Shown: positions 1 through 8,656, numbered from the stretch's first letter. The stretch is DNA of 10,963 nt from Cyclobacteriaceae bacterium (GCA_026994125.1 JALWRJ010000545.1:1-10963), one strand, 5' to 3'. Numbers and translations: made by a program. The notes: generated from the letters alone by a model not told the origin.

Positions 1-176
1 ACAAACGCCCTGAAACTGATAGGAAACACATCCGCGACCGCAGGAAGCATTGCTGCAATGTACAATACCAAATTAAGAGCCGACAGCATAGCTGCCATCC
101 CTAGCATTACTACAACAAATTGCAGCACCCGGGTGCTTTGCCCGGATACACCAGATTGAAAAGTAGTTTTTTGCAT
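1..176 (-). CDS. Partial membrane protein, N-terminal part only
   Basis: The frame is open from an ATG at 176 leftward to the window edge and gives 58 codons. The product begins with a short polar stretch (MQKTTFQSGVSGQSTR) and then a long hydrophobic segment from about residue 17 to 46 (VLQFVVVMLGMAAML..., LNLVLYIAAML), so it is an integral membrane protein with its N-terminus near the first helix. An AAAAGGT stretch just upstream of the ATG can serve as a ribosome binding site and favours this start. An in-frame ATG seven codons further upstream (197) is a possible alternative but has no visible Shine-Dalgarno sequence. The gene is divergent from the CHAT operon. I do not recognise the family: small multi-helix proteins of the DUF2975 type begin in a similar way, but the fragment is too short to decide. 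Coding is fairly sure; function is unknown. Confidence 0.6.
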   Translation of the reverse strand, partial: MQKTTFQSGVSGQSTRVLQFVVVMLGMAAMLSALNLVLYIAAMLPAVADVFPISFRAF

Positions 177-454
177 ACCTTTTGACCTCGAAAGCATGTT
201 TTTATTGACCGTGTTTAGTAGTAAGATGGCCTAAGTACCTAAAAAGTTGCATAAGTGCTGGGCTTAATTCTTTAATGTTTGACAAACGGTTGTTTACAGG
301 GATAAGCGAACTACCGACCATAGTAGCCTATCTTTTTTTTGATTATTTTTAGAAATAACCTTTGCTGCCAGTTCATCCCTCTTTATATGATAAATAGGCT
401 AGCCAAAGGATTAAATATATGTAGTTAGCAGTTTCCCACAGTTTTTAGTATATT

Positions 455-462
455 TAAATTTG
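455..462 (+). promoter_or_regulatory. Candidate -7 promoter element of the CHAT operon
   Basis: TAAATTTG matches the Bacteroidota sigma-factor -7 consensus TAnnTTTG exactly. The -33 region, where a TTG or TTTG would be expected around 431-436, holds only a weak match (GTTTC). Transcription would start near 467-470 and give a leader of only about 15 bases before the ATG at 483. It is the only good match close upstream of the gene. Confidence 0.5.
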
Positions 463-472
463 GCTTGTAAAT

Positions 473-477
473 AAGGA
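473..477 (+). promoter_or_regulatory. Shine-Dalgarno-like site of the TPR-CHAT gene
   Basis: AAGGA lies 5 bases before the ATG at 483. This is notable because most other starts in the window (6536, 9261, 9417) have no such sequence, and it supports the chosen start. Confidence 0.5.
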
Positions 478-482
478 AGAAA

Positions 483-3400
483 ATGCGTCAACTTAGTACT
501 TCCAGGGGGATCGTCAACCGTATAAACTATTTTTTACCCCTGGCTTTGGTTTTGATGTTAGGAACTTGCAACGCTGCACGTGCGCAAGATTGGCTAACTG
601 CTTACAACAACTCAGTTGCACTTTTTAATGATGGCAACGATGCCAAAGCGCTTGCAGAAGCGCAACGAAGCGAGCAACTCTACAAAAAACAATATAACCC
701 CGACCACAACAACTACCGGGCTATCCTTAGGCAGTTGGCTGTAGTATGTTATAACCTAAACGAGCTTGACCAAGGTAAAAAATATGCTGTGCGAGAAGTA
801 ACCTCCTGGCGCTCTACCTTGCAGGTAGATGAGCTTTCGTATATGGATGCCCTGGATATTTTAGGGATTTTATATGTGGCTAACCAACAATACGATTCGG
901 CAATTATTGTGCTTCAGGAAGCCGTTAGGTTGGGCAGTTCAAAACCCGGTTATCCTGCCACCGAACTAGCCTTAAAACAATGCCATTTGGCCGATGCCTT
1001 GGCAGGAAGTGGCGATGCCAACCAGGCTTACATTCGCTTTTCCGAAGCCATGCCTGTGCTGGAGCAAAACGAAGAACTACCGGCCGAGTACCTATCGTTT
1101 TGTTATAGCTTTGGCAAAACTGCCCTTGCCGTAAAGCAATATAACACTGCCTCGCATTACCTGGCTACCATGTTGGAGTACTACCCTCCGGAATACAACC
1201 ACAACCCCGAAGTAGTAGATGCCCTGATAGCCTTAGGAACAGCCCATACCGAACTTACCCACTACTCCAAAGGCGAAACCTATTACACCACAGCCCTGGA
1301 ACGAATACCCAACCACCAGGATCCGCTTTACGTGTCAACCTCTAAGCTATTAGCCGATAACCTGGAACGCCAGGGGCGACACCAGGAAGCCGAAGCCATA
1401 CTTAAAAAAGCAGGAACCTCTATCGATAAAGCCTCAAACCAGGCCGCCCTTTTACTGGCCAACCAGGCGGCCGTACAACTTAACGGAGGCAATGCGGCCG
1501 GGGCAGCAGTACTACTCGATAGCGCCTTGGCCATTTTAAAAGCAAACCAACCCATAGATTACAACGCCCTAAGCAACGTTAGCTATAATGCGGCCATTAC
1601 CTACCGCACACTGGGTAACACTTCCCATGCCAAGAAACTACTATTAGAATCTATCGATGCCGCCAACCCGGCCTCTGCCGTACGCCAAAAAGCTTTAATA
1701 GCTCTGGCCAGGTTGCAGCAATCGGAAGGCAAAACAACCGAGGCCGAAACTACTATTGGCCAACTTAATCTAAGTAAAACGAGCGCATGGCGAGCTACCG
1801 AAAAAGGAGGCATTTACAACGAACTGGCCGGTTACTACCAAGCAGCCACTAAGTATGCGCAAGCAACCGATTATTATAAATTGGCCTTAAGTGCCGTGCC
1901 ACCGGCAACCAATGCCCAACTCTACACCAACATAGCCTTTAATTATGTTTCGCTGTTGCAGGCTTCGGGCAATTTTACCGAAGCCGAAAGGCTGCTGGCT
2001 GATATTGAAGCAACCTTAAAACAAGGCGACCCTGCCTTACAGTTTAAATTTTTGCAAAATACCGGCAACCTGTACCATGCCAAAGGCAATTTAACCATGG
2101 CCGAAACCCAATACAGGAAAGCACTGGCACTAGCTGCCAATACCTATGGCACTAGCAGTGTAGAGTATGCCGATATTATTTTAAGACAAGCCACTCTGGC
2201 CAAGGATAAAGGCGCCTACGAAAAAGCCGAGCCTTTGTTTAATCAGGCGCTACAAATGGTGGGCAACAAACCACTGCCGGCCGCTGCTATTCACAACAAT
2301 TTGGGCATTTTGTTTCAGCAAATGGGTAGGTTTACCGAAGCTCGCGAGCAATTCGAACAAGCCTTGGCCAACTACAAAGCAGCAGGAGCAGCCAACCAAT
2401 CGGACTACGTGCTTACCGAAGAAAACCTGGCCACTCTGTATAGCCTAATGGGTAATAATGCCAAAGCCTTGCAACTGCTGGCCGAAACCGTAAACTTAAA
2501 CAAACAGATCTACGGCACCCAAAGCCCCAATTATGCCATTTCGCTGCATAATTACGCTTCGCTGCTTCAAAAAGAAAAACAATACAACCAGGCCGAAGCC
2601 TTGTTTGAACAAGCTCTGGCCATTCAAAAAAGTAGCCTGGGAACTAACCATGCCTCGTATGCCAACACCTTGCACAACCTGGCCATTTTAGCCGAAGACC
2701 AAAAAAACTACACTAAGGCCGAACAACTTTTAAATGAAGTAATGGCCATTAGAGCCAACCTGTACGAGGAAAACCACCCGGCTTATACGGCAGGGCTTTA
2801 TAGCCGAGCCGTGCTTATGCAACAAATGAATAAATTTGAAGAAGCCAAAGCCGATTTCGACAAGGTTGCCTCCCTCTACCTGGGTCAAATTATTAAATAT
2901 TTTCCAAACTTGAGCGAACGTGAAAAAACGGCTTTCTACAAAAAAATTACTCCGGTATTTAACCGATACAAAGAGTTTTTACTGGAATACTACCTTCACT
3001 TTAAAAAGGATGAGCAGGTACTCGGGCAGTTGTACAATATACAAATTGCCACCAAAGCCATTTTATTAAACTCGGTAAACAAAACCCGCAATGCTATTTT
3101 AAATAGCGGTAACACAGCTCTAATAAATAATTTTAATGAATGGCAGGCCCTCAAAAAGCAACTGGCCGATTATTATAACTATTCAAAATCGAAACTACAA
3201 GCCGAAGGCATTAACCTGCAACAGGTAGAAGCCATGGTTAACAACCGCGAAAAAGAGCTTTCGGCTCAATCGGCCGAATTTGCCCAGGTGTTTAACCAAC
3301 AGCAAATAACCTGGCAACAGGTAAAAGACCAACTGCAACCCGGCCAAGCCGCCATAGAACTGGTGCGGATTAAACGCAACACCAACAACAACCAGGATTC

Positions 3401-4436
3401 GGTTACCTACATTGCCCTGGGTTTACAACCACAAGCCAACGCACCCACACTTAGCGTGTACCCCAAAGGCTTACAGTTAGAAAATAAGTTTTACCCGGGC
3501 TACAGCAATGCTATTTTATTTAAAAAGCAAGATAATTATAGCTATGCTGCTTTTTGGAAACCCTTAGAGCCCATGACAACCCAAGCAACTACAATTTACC
3601 TGTCGGCCGATGGAATTTTTAATAAAGTAAATGCCAACTCGTTGTATAACCCACAAACCAAACATTTTGTGGTAGAGCAGCTTAATGTTCGCTACATAAG
3701 CTCTTCGCGCGATTTGCTTGAAGAAAGCCAACACCAAATGGCCGTACAGGAAGAAGCCCTGGTAATAGCCAACCCTTACTACCCTAATAGTGTACAAGCA
3801 AATGCATCGGTTAAACGCAGCTATGATTTTGGTAAAATTTCGCAACTGCCCGGCACCCAAATTGAAGCCGAAAGTATTGCAAAGATGATGCAGCAAAAAG
3901 GATGGAAAACTGATGTAGAAACAGGTAAAAATGCTTCGAAACAAACCCTTTTACAATCGCAACCTCGGGTGTTACACATTGCCGCACATGGTTTTTTTAT
4001 GAACGAGCAGGAAGCAAGGGCTTCGTTTTTAACCAACCCTTTGTTTCGTTCGGGTTTACTACTGGCCGGAGCCGGCCAGGTATCCGAAACCAATAAAAAC
4101 AAAGGCATACTTACCGCTTACGAAGTAATGAATATGAACCTGGATAAAACCGAGCTGGTGGTGCTTTCGGCCTGCCAAACAGCCCTGGGCGAAGTGCAAA
4201 ATGGCGAAGGAGTGTATGGGTTGCAGCGAGCTTTTATGGTAGCAGGTGCCAATACCCTTATAATGAGCCTATGGAAAGTAGATGATACTGCCACACAAAA
4301 ACTAATGGAGGCTTTTTACACCTACTGGTTGCAAGGCACCGAAAAACACGAAGCCCTACGCAAAGCTCAAATCGAAATACAACAACAATATAAATTCCCT
4401 TACTACTGGGGTGCTTTTATTATGATTGGAATATGA
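483..4436 (+). CDS. Exported TPR-repeat protein with C-terminal CHAT caspase-like protease domain
   Basis: This is a 1317-residue protein. Residues 1-34 form a signal peptide (hydrophobic core around 17-28) with likely cleavage after ARA, leaving Q35 at the new N-terminus, so it acts in the periplasm or at the outer membrane. Residues about 40-805 are TPR repeats, roughly 19 by eye. From about 520 they follow a regular 42-residue spacing of the kinesin-light-chain type (for example 685-718 and 727-760). A helical linker follows (about 805-940). Residues about 945-1317 form a CHAT domain, a caspase/separase-clan cysteine protease fold. The dyad is present: His1169 in HIAAHG (1165-1170) and Cys1231 in LSACQTALGE, followed by the typical GEGVYGLQRAF and MSLWKVDD motifs. 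The domain is therefore probably active, though its substrate is unknown. The last base pairs overlap the next gene (ATGA), implying translational coupling. A lipoprotein reading at Cys29 (LGTC) is less likely because T at -1 is not canonical. The domain calls are firm; the role is inferred. Confidence 0.92.
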   Translation: MRQLSTSRGIVNRINYFLPLALVLMLGTCNAARAQDWLTAYNNSVALFNDGNDAKALAEAQRSEQLYKKQYNPDHNNYRAILRQLAVVCYNLNELDQGKKYAVREVTSWRSTLQVDELSYMDALDILGILYVANQQYDSAIIVLQEAVRLGSSKPGYPATELALKQCHLADALAGSGDANQAYIRFSEAMPVLEQNEELPAEYLSFCYSFGKTALAVKQYNTASHYLATMLEYYPPEYNHNPEVVDALIALGTAHTELTHYSKGETYYTTALERIPNHQDPLYVSTSKLLADNLERQGRHQEAEAILKKAGTSIDKASNQAALLLANQAAVQLNGGNAAGAAVLLDSALAILKANQPIDYNALSNVSYNAAITYRTLGNTSHAKKLLLESIDAANPASAVRQKALIALARLQQSEGKTTEAETTIGQLNLSKTSAWRATEKGGIYNELAGYYQAATKYAQATDYYKLALSAVPPATNAQLYTNIAFNYVSLLQASGNFTEAERLLADIEATLKQGDPALQFKFLQNTGNLYHAKGNLTMAETQYRKALALAANTYGTSSVEYADIILRQATLAKDKGAYEKAEPLFNQALQMVGNKPLPAAAIHNNLGILFQQMGRFTEAREQFEQALANYKAAGAANQSDYVLTEENLATLYSLMGNNAKALQLLAETVNLNKQIYGTQSPNYAISLHNYASLLQKEKQYNQAEALFEQALAIQKSSLGTNHASYANTLHNLAILAEDQKNYTKAEQLLNEVMAIRANLYEENHPAYTAGLYSRAVLMQQMNKFEEAKADFDKVASLYLGQIIKYFPNLSEREKTAFYKKITPVFNRYKEFLLEYYLHFKKDEQVLGQLYNIQIATKAILLNSVNKTRNAILNSGNTALINNFNEWQALKKQLADYYNYSKSKLQAEGINLQQVEAMVNNREKELSAQSAEFAQVFNQQQITWQQVKDQLQPGQAAIELVRIKRNTNNNQDSVTYIALGLQPQANAPTLSVYPKGLQLENKFYPGYSNAILFKKQDNYSYAAFWKPLEPMTTQATTIYLSADGIFNKVNANSLYNPQTKHFVVEQLNVRYISSSRDLLEESQHQMAVQEEALVIANPYYPNSVQANASVKRSYDFGKISQLPGTQIEAESIAKMMQQKGWKTDVETGKNASKQTLLQSQPRVLHIAAHGFFMNEQEARASFLTNPLFRSGLLLAGAGQVSETNKNKGILTAYEVMNMNLDKTELVVLSACQTALGEVQNGEGVYGLQRAFMVAGANTLIMSLWKVDDTATQKLMEAFYTYWLQGTEKHEALRKAQIEIQQQYKFPYYWGAFIMIGI

Positions 4437-6484
4437 AAACAAACACCTACTATATTGGGTTGCTAACTACTGTTTTGCTAATGGCCGGGCAAGCACTACA
4501 GGCGCAGGATAGTTTAAAAAACCAGGTGCCTGTGAAGGGCATTAACACCAAAGACTACGTAGAATATGCACCTACCATTAGTGCCGATGGTAAAACCATG
4601 ATTTTTCAATCCAATAAAAAAGATGGGGTTAAATACGATTTGTACGAATCCAAACTGGGCGATGACGGGGTGTGGTCGGAACCGGTGCCCTTAGACAAAA
4701 TAAATAATTTTGGAGCCGACAACGATTTAATTGGTGGCCCCAGCTTGAGTTTTGACGGCAACTTTTTGCTTTTCTTTGCCACTTATAATTCGGGCTTTGG
4801 TCGCGAAGATATCTACTACGCTACCCGCGAAAAAGACGGCTGGAGCGAACCCATCAACTTAGGAAACACCATTAATTCAGCCGGCTATGAGGCCTTCCCC
4901 TCCATTTCGGCCGATTTTAAAACCCTCTATTTTGTTAAGGAACGAAACCCTGACGATATCAAGAATAAAACCATTCGCAAAGCCATTAATTTTCCCTATG
5001 CTATTTACGAATCAAAACGAATAGGACCCAACGAATGGACAACCCCTAAGGAACTTTCGTCCACCATAAACCTGTACTCTTCTAAAGCGCCACGGATTAT
5101 GGCCGATAACAAAACCCTTATTTTCTCGGCCATCCGCTCAGAAGATAAGCTGGATTACGACCTGTTCCAATCGCAACGAAATATTTTAGGCGAATGGAAA
5201 CTGCCTGTGAACCTAAGCTATGTAAACACCCCGGCCAGCGACCAGCACTCCTGTATTTCGGCTTCGGGCGATATTATGTATTTTGTGTACGACAGCAAAG
5301 ATATTTATACCGTTGAAATACCCGAAAACCTGCGCCAGTTTGTAAACAATGTAGTTACAGGCACCATTACCGACCAGGATACCGGCAAAGGCGTTGAAAC
5401 CGAAATAATAATAACCGATGCCCGCACCACCCAAGAGGTAATGCGCTCTAAAAGTAGCCCGGCCGATGGCAAATATGCCCTGGTATTGGCGGCCGGCCGT
5501 AATTATAATGTAGAGTTTAAAGCTAAGGGCTACTCCAGTTTTGCCCGCTCGTTTGAACTTAAAAACACGAAAACCTATAAAGAATACAACCTCGATATCC
5601 AACTTTTTACTTCGGCCAAGCTTACCCTTACCGTTAGCGATATTGAACTTTTTGAAGCGCTGGAAGCCGAAGTAAAAGTAAAAAAACAAGGCGAGTCCGG
5701 GTTTTTGCAAGAACTAAAAACCGATAAACGCAACGGCAGAGTTGAGCTTGATTTACCTCTGGGTAGCGCATACGAAGTATTTATTAACGCCCCCAACTTT
5801 AAAGGGGCTACCTTTAAGCTCGATTTAACCGGACTCATTATTTACCGCCAATACGAAAAAGACATTGAACTGCAACCCGAAAAAGTAAGGGTTTTTATAG
5901 ATGTAGCCGATATTAAGAACAACAGCAAAATTCGGTCGAAAATAATTATTAGAAACAAAACCCGCGATGAAGTAATTGAAGTATATGGAAACGAATTTGT
6001 AGCCTTGCGGGCAGGCGACCGGTACGAAATAGAATCGACCAGCAAGGATGGCTACGCTTTTAACTCTACAACTATCGACCTAACCGAAGGAAAAGCAAAA
6101 GAAACCAAGGTAGGAATGAAACTTACCAAGCTCGAAAAAGATGCGAAGCTTACCTTAAAAAATATCAACTTCGAAACCAACTCTGTACAGCTCTCGGACG
6201 AATCGTTTGTAGAGCTACAACGGGTAGTTAAGCTTATGAAAGAAAACCCGGGATTACGCGTAGAAATAGCCGCCCATACCGATGATGTGGGGTCGGCCGC
6301 TTTTAACCTGGGGTTGTCGAACCGAAGAGCTCAAAGTGTAGTGGACTACCTGATTGACAACCAGATTTCGCCCGATAAATTTGTAGCGAAAGGTTATGGC
6401 GAAGAGGCGCCTTTGGTTCCTAACGATTCAGACGAAAACAGGGCTAAAAACCGAAGAGTAGAACTAAAAATTATTGATATGTAA
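4433..6484 (+). CDS. OmpA-family envelope protein with PD40 beta-propeller and CRD-like domains
   Basis: This 683-residue protein has a signal peptide at 1-24 (cleavage LQA, then Q25). Five PD40/WD40-like blades are visible at about 45-73, 101-131, 153-194, 218-247 and 271-296, with repeated cores such as SADGKTMIFQS and MADNKTLIFSA; the third has an insertion. Next is a carboxypeptidase-regulatory-like beta-sandwich (about 305-387, VTGTITDQDTGKGVE) and two more beta-rich segments (about 394-480 and 485-563) of less certain family. The C-terminus (about 572-683) is an OmpA-like peptidoglycan-binding domain. Asp617 (HTDD) and Arg632 (LSNRRA) sit 15 residues apart, as in the diaminopimelate-binding pair of known OmpA domains, so anchoring to the cell wall is likely. 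The layout recalls the type IX secretion protein PorE, but without its N-terminal TPR. The start is fixed by the 4-base overlap with the TPR-CHAT gene, which implies co-expression with it. Whether it has any secretion role is open. Confidence 0.9.
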   Translation: MKTNTYYIGLLTTVLLMAGQALQAQDSLKNQVPVKGINTKDYVEYAPTISADGKTMIFQSNKKDGVKYDLYESKLGDDGVWSEPVPLDKINNFGADNDLIGGPSLSFDGNFLLFFATYNSGFGREDIYYATREKDGWSEPINLGNTINSAGYEAFPSISADFKTLYFVKERNPDDIKNKTIRKAINFPYAIYESKRIGPNEWTTPKELSSTINLYSSKAPRIMADNKTLIFSAIRSEDKLDYDLFQSQRNILGEWKLPVNLSYVNTPASDQHSCISASGDIMYFVYDSKDIYTVEIPENLRQFVNNVVTGTITDQDTGKGVETEIIITDARTTQEVMRSKSSPADGKYALVLAAGRNYNVEFKAKGYSSFARSFELKNTKTYKEYNLDIQLFTSAKLTLTVSDIELFEALEAEVKVKKQGESGFLQELKTDKRNGRVELDLPLGSAYEVFINAPNFKGATFKLDLTGLIIYRQYEKDIELQPEKVRVFIDVADIKNNSKIRSKIIIRNKTRDEVIEVYGNEFVALRAGDRYEIESTSKDGYAFNSTTIDLTEGKAKETKVGMKLTKLEKDAKLTLKNINFETNSVQLSDESFVELQRVVKLMKENPGLRVEIAAHTDDVGSAAFNLGLSNRRAQSVVDYLIDNQISPDKFVAKGYGEEAPLVPNDSDENRAKNRRVELKIIDM

Positions 6485-6535
6485 CGAGGATGAGAAGCAT
6501 AACGACAAATTCCTCCGATTAAACTATTCAACTAT

Positions 6536-8656
6536 ATGAAGCGGCTCATTTTATTACTTTACATAGGACTGTATTTTCAAGGGCAGGCACAAACCAAGTA
6601 CAAAGATATTGTGCCAATGATTGAAGGTACAGCAGACGACTACGCTATGGAGGTGTTGCGTACCTTTTTAAATACAAATTTAGACCACCCGGCTGCTAAC
6701 TTGCGCATAGCCTCGTTTTACTTAAAAAAGGCTAACCAAACCGATGCCTTAATCGACTACGATAAACTACAAGCTTATGCCGAACAAGCCCGGCAAAAAC
6801 TGCTTAAAGCAAAATTGCTTATTACCGAAAAAGAAGTTAAAAAACATGCGGCATATTATGCCTGGATAGCCCAAAAACAACAAGCTGCCGAAGCCAATTT
6901 TGCCATGGTAAACCAGTACATGGCCGACCAAAAAACAGCCCTTAGCCAATTGCAACTAAGCCTGCCAAAAGTATATAACAGCTTTACACGCTCGGTAAAT
7001 GCCTATTCGCAAGCAGCTAAAAATTTCAACCGTATTTCAAGTAGCTACCCTTCGCTAAAAGAATTATACCTCCGCTACGATGATACCCTCGATAAATCGT
7101 TTACTCAACTTAAAAACGACTACGATTCCTGCCTTTACTTTTTTAGCAGGTACAAAAGCATGACCGATACCTTTGCCATAAAAGGCTACGACCAAACCCT
7201 TACCATAAAACCCATCAATGTATTTAGGTACGATGGCCTGGTTACACAAATTAACTTTTTAACTAACCAGGTAGAAGTATGGAATTACGCAGCCTGGGTG
7301 GATAGCGTACGAGCTGTTGTAAATTCGGACATTAAGGCATTACGGCAACTGCTACAAACCAACGAAGAGCGGCAAAACAAAGCCTTACAAACCTTGGAAA
7401 AAGGTGGTTTTACTAAAGATATTAACGTGGTTAAGGTAGATAAATCGTTGGTATTTAATTTACTGAGGTTCGATTACAACAACCCCATTGTGCCGCTTAT
7501 TAAATACAAGGAAGCCAAACAACAATTACTAATTGAAGAAGCCAACAGCACTTATTTCGACACCGCTCAAATAGACATAACACGTAAGCTGGTGTACTAC
7601 AACAAAATGGTGTATCAGTTACGCAATTCGGACAGCATAATCTCAGTATTTAAGGCTCGGTTTAACCCTAAACGATTAGCAAAGTACCAAGGGTATCTTA
7701 CCACGTATTATAAGGGCATTGACGAAGCCAGCCAATACATGGCCAACCAAAAAAACGAACTCAAAAAAGAATGGAATATATACGGAAAACTGTTGCAAGA
7801 AGGCGTTTCCTCCCTTAAACCAGTAGATTCCGTAGGTACATCGGTACGTTACCGAAAAGTAAACTATCCGCTGCAAGTTAAGCCAATGGATGAAACCAAG
7901 CTGGCCAGCGGCACACCCTTTACCACGCATATTTTAGCAGACCCCAATGGAGGTTACTATATTGCCGGGCAATACAAACCCAACAAAAAAATAAACAACA
8001 CCCAGCTATACCTTATTAAGTTAAGCCCCACGAAGCGAGTAAGTTGGTTTAAAAAATACGATATTCAGTTAGATAGTGCCGGAGCAGACAGCAACCAACA
8101 CCTGGCCGGCATTACCCTTACCAGTGAAGGCGTTGCCCTGCTTATTTATTCCTCCCATTTAACCAGCCAGGCTCAGGCCTCTACCGTGTTGCACGTACTG
8201 GCCGATGGCAGTACTAAAATGAGCACCCACTTAGCCACCTCTTTATTTCCTCGTGCTATTTTATACAACGATAAGCAAAATAGCTTTGCCCTGTGCTTTA
8301 ATGGAAACACACCACACCTGGAAAACTCAGCTAAAAATGAACTGGAATTAACTATCCTAAACAGTTTGGGCGAAGTGGGTTGGAGCTACTCCGAAAACAA
8401 TATTGGAGCCTTTGTAAGCCTCAACCAAATAAAATCTGGCTACTTAATTAGCCGCAATTCTACCACCGTAAGCTCTACCAAAGTATTGCTAACTAAAGTA
8501 AGCGATACAGGAGCTAAACTAAGCGACAAACTTATTGAAGTGCCCGGCAATAAACCCATAAGCCGTGTGTATAAACTAAACGACACCAGCATTCATTTAA
8601 TTGGCGACAACGCCTACCAAATGATTAATTCCAAACTTCAAAAAATATACCCTTAG
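6536..8656 (+). CDS. Exported protein of unknown function: helical region plus beta-propeller-like repeats
   Basis: This 706-residue protein has a signal peptide (residues 1-18, cleavage GQA, then Q19), so it is exported. Residues about 30-430 are predicted by eye to be mostly helical, starting with a TPR-like pair (30-70) and continuing as long charged helices rich in K, Q, Y and L. Residues about 455-706 are beta-rich repeats; the clearest is at about 463-508 (GGYYIAGQY ... LYLIKLSPTKRVSW), which has the form of blades in secreted beta-propeller proteins. Three or four weaker copies follow. No catalytic motif, heme site or lipobox is visible. It lies 51 bases after the OmpA-family gene, with no promoter or terminator in the gap, so it is probably the last gene of the same operon. 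No Shine-Dalgarno sequence precedes the ATG, and the signal peptide starting there supports the start. I do not recognise the family. Partner, adaptor or substrate of the CHAT protein are all possible. Confidence 0.85.
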   Translation: MKRLILLLYIGLYFQGQAQTKYKDIVPMIEGTADDYAMEVLRTFLNTNLDHPAANLRIASFYLKKANQTDALIDYDKLQAYAEQARQKLLKAKLLITEKEVKKHAAYYAWIAQKQQAAEANFAMVNQYMADQKTALSQLQLSLPKVYNSFTRSVNAYSQAAKNFNRISSSYPSLKELYLRYDDTLDKSFTQLKNDYDSCLYFFSRYKSMTDTFAIKGYDQTLTIKPINVFRYDGLVTQINFLTNQVEVWNYAAWVDSVRAVVNSDIKALRQLLQTNEERQNKALQTLEKGGFTKDINVVKVDKSLVFNLLRFDYNNPIVPLIKYKEAKQQLLIEEANSTYFDTAQIDITRKLVYYNKMVYQLRNSDSIISVFKARFNPKRLAKYQGYLTTYYKGIDEASQYMANQKNELKKEWNIYGKLLQEGVSSLKPVDSVGTSVRYRKVNYPLQVKPMDETKLASGTPFTTHILADPNGGYYIAGQYKPNKKINNTQLYLIKLSPTKRVSWFKKYDIQLDSAGADSNQHLAGITLTSEGVALLIYSSHLTSQAQASTVLHVLADGSTKMSTHLATSLFPRAILYNDKQNSFALCFNGNTPHLENSAKNELELTILNSLGEVGWSYSENNIGAFVSLNQIKSGYLISRNSTTVSSTKVLLTKVSDTGAKLSDKLIEVPGNKPISRVYKLNDTSIHLIGDNAYQMINSKLQKIYP

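Larger units (their letters stand above)
198..482. other. Non-coding region between divergent genes
   Basis: This stretch is AT-rich, with a T8 run near 333-340 and several short A/T tracts. I see no open frame of note, no tRNA-like cloverleaf and no strong hairpin. The only regulatory signals I can support are the -7 element and Shine-Dalgarno sequence at its right end, for the rightward operon. No TAnnTTTG element is visible on the minus strand for the leftward membrane-protein gene. Confidence 0.6.

Noticed and set aside
124..137. Perfect 14-base palindrome (AGCACCCGGGTGCT) in the partial membrane-protein gene
   Set aside because: About one such palindrome is expected by chance in a window this long, and it lies within coding sequence.
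324..401. 8-base inverted repeat TAGCCTAT / ATAGGCTA in the left non-coding gap
   Set aside because: The arms are 62 bases apart with no extension; a match of this length is expected by chance in about 300 bases.
483..620. Lipoprotein processing of the TPR-CHAT protein at Cys29
   Set aside because: The residues before the Cys are LGT; Thr at -1 does not fit the lipobox, while ARA/Q just after it is a good signal peptidase I site.
3564..4108. Long open frames on the minus strand inside the CHAT-coding region, and similar ones inside the other genes
   Set aside because: They lie opposite strong coding sequence with clear domains, have unusual composition (Cys/Phe- or Ser-rich), and show no start signals. 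They are shadows of the real genes.
483..4436. TPR-CHAT as part of a type III-E CRISPR (Craspase-type) system
   Set aside because: No CRISPR array, no Cas protein and no Csx30-like gene is visible, and this protein has a signal peptide, which does not fit a cytoplasmic RNA-guided protease.
6490..6522. Ten-codon open frame (MRSITTNSSD) with a GAGG sequence in front, between the second and third operon genes
   Set aside because: It is too short and featureless, is out of frame with the third gene, and such mini-frames are common by chance. There is no sign of a leader peptide.
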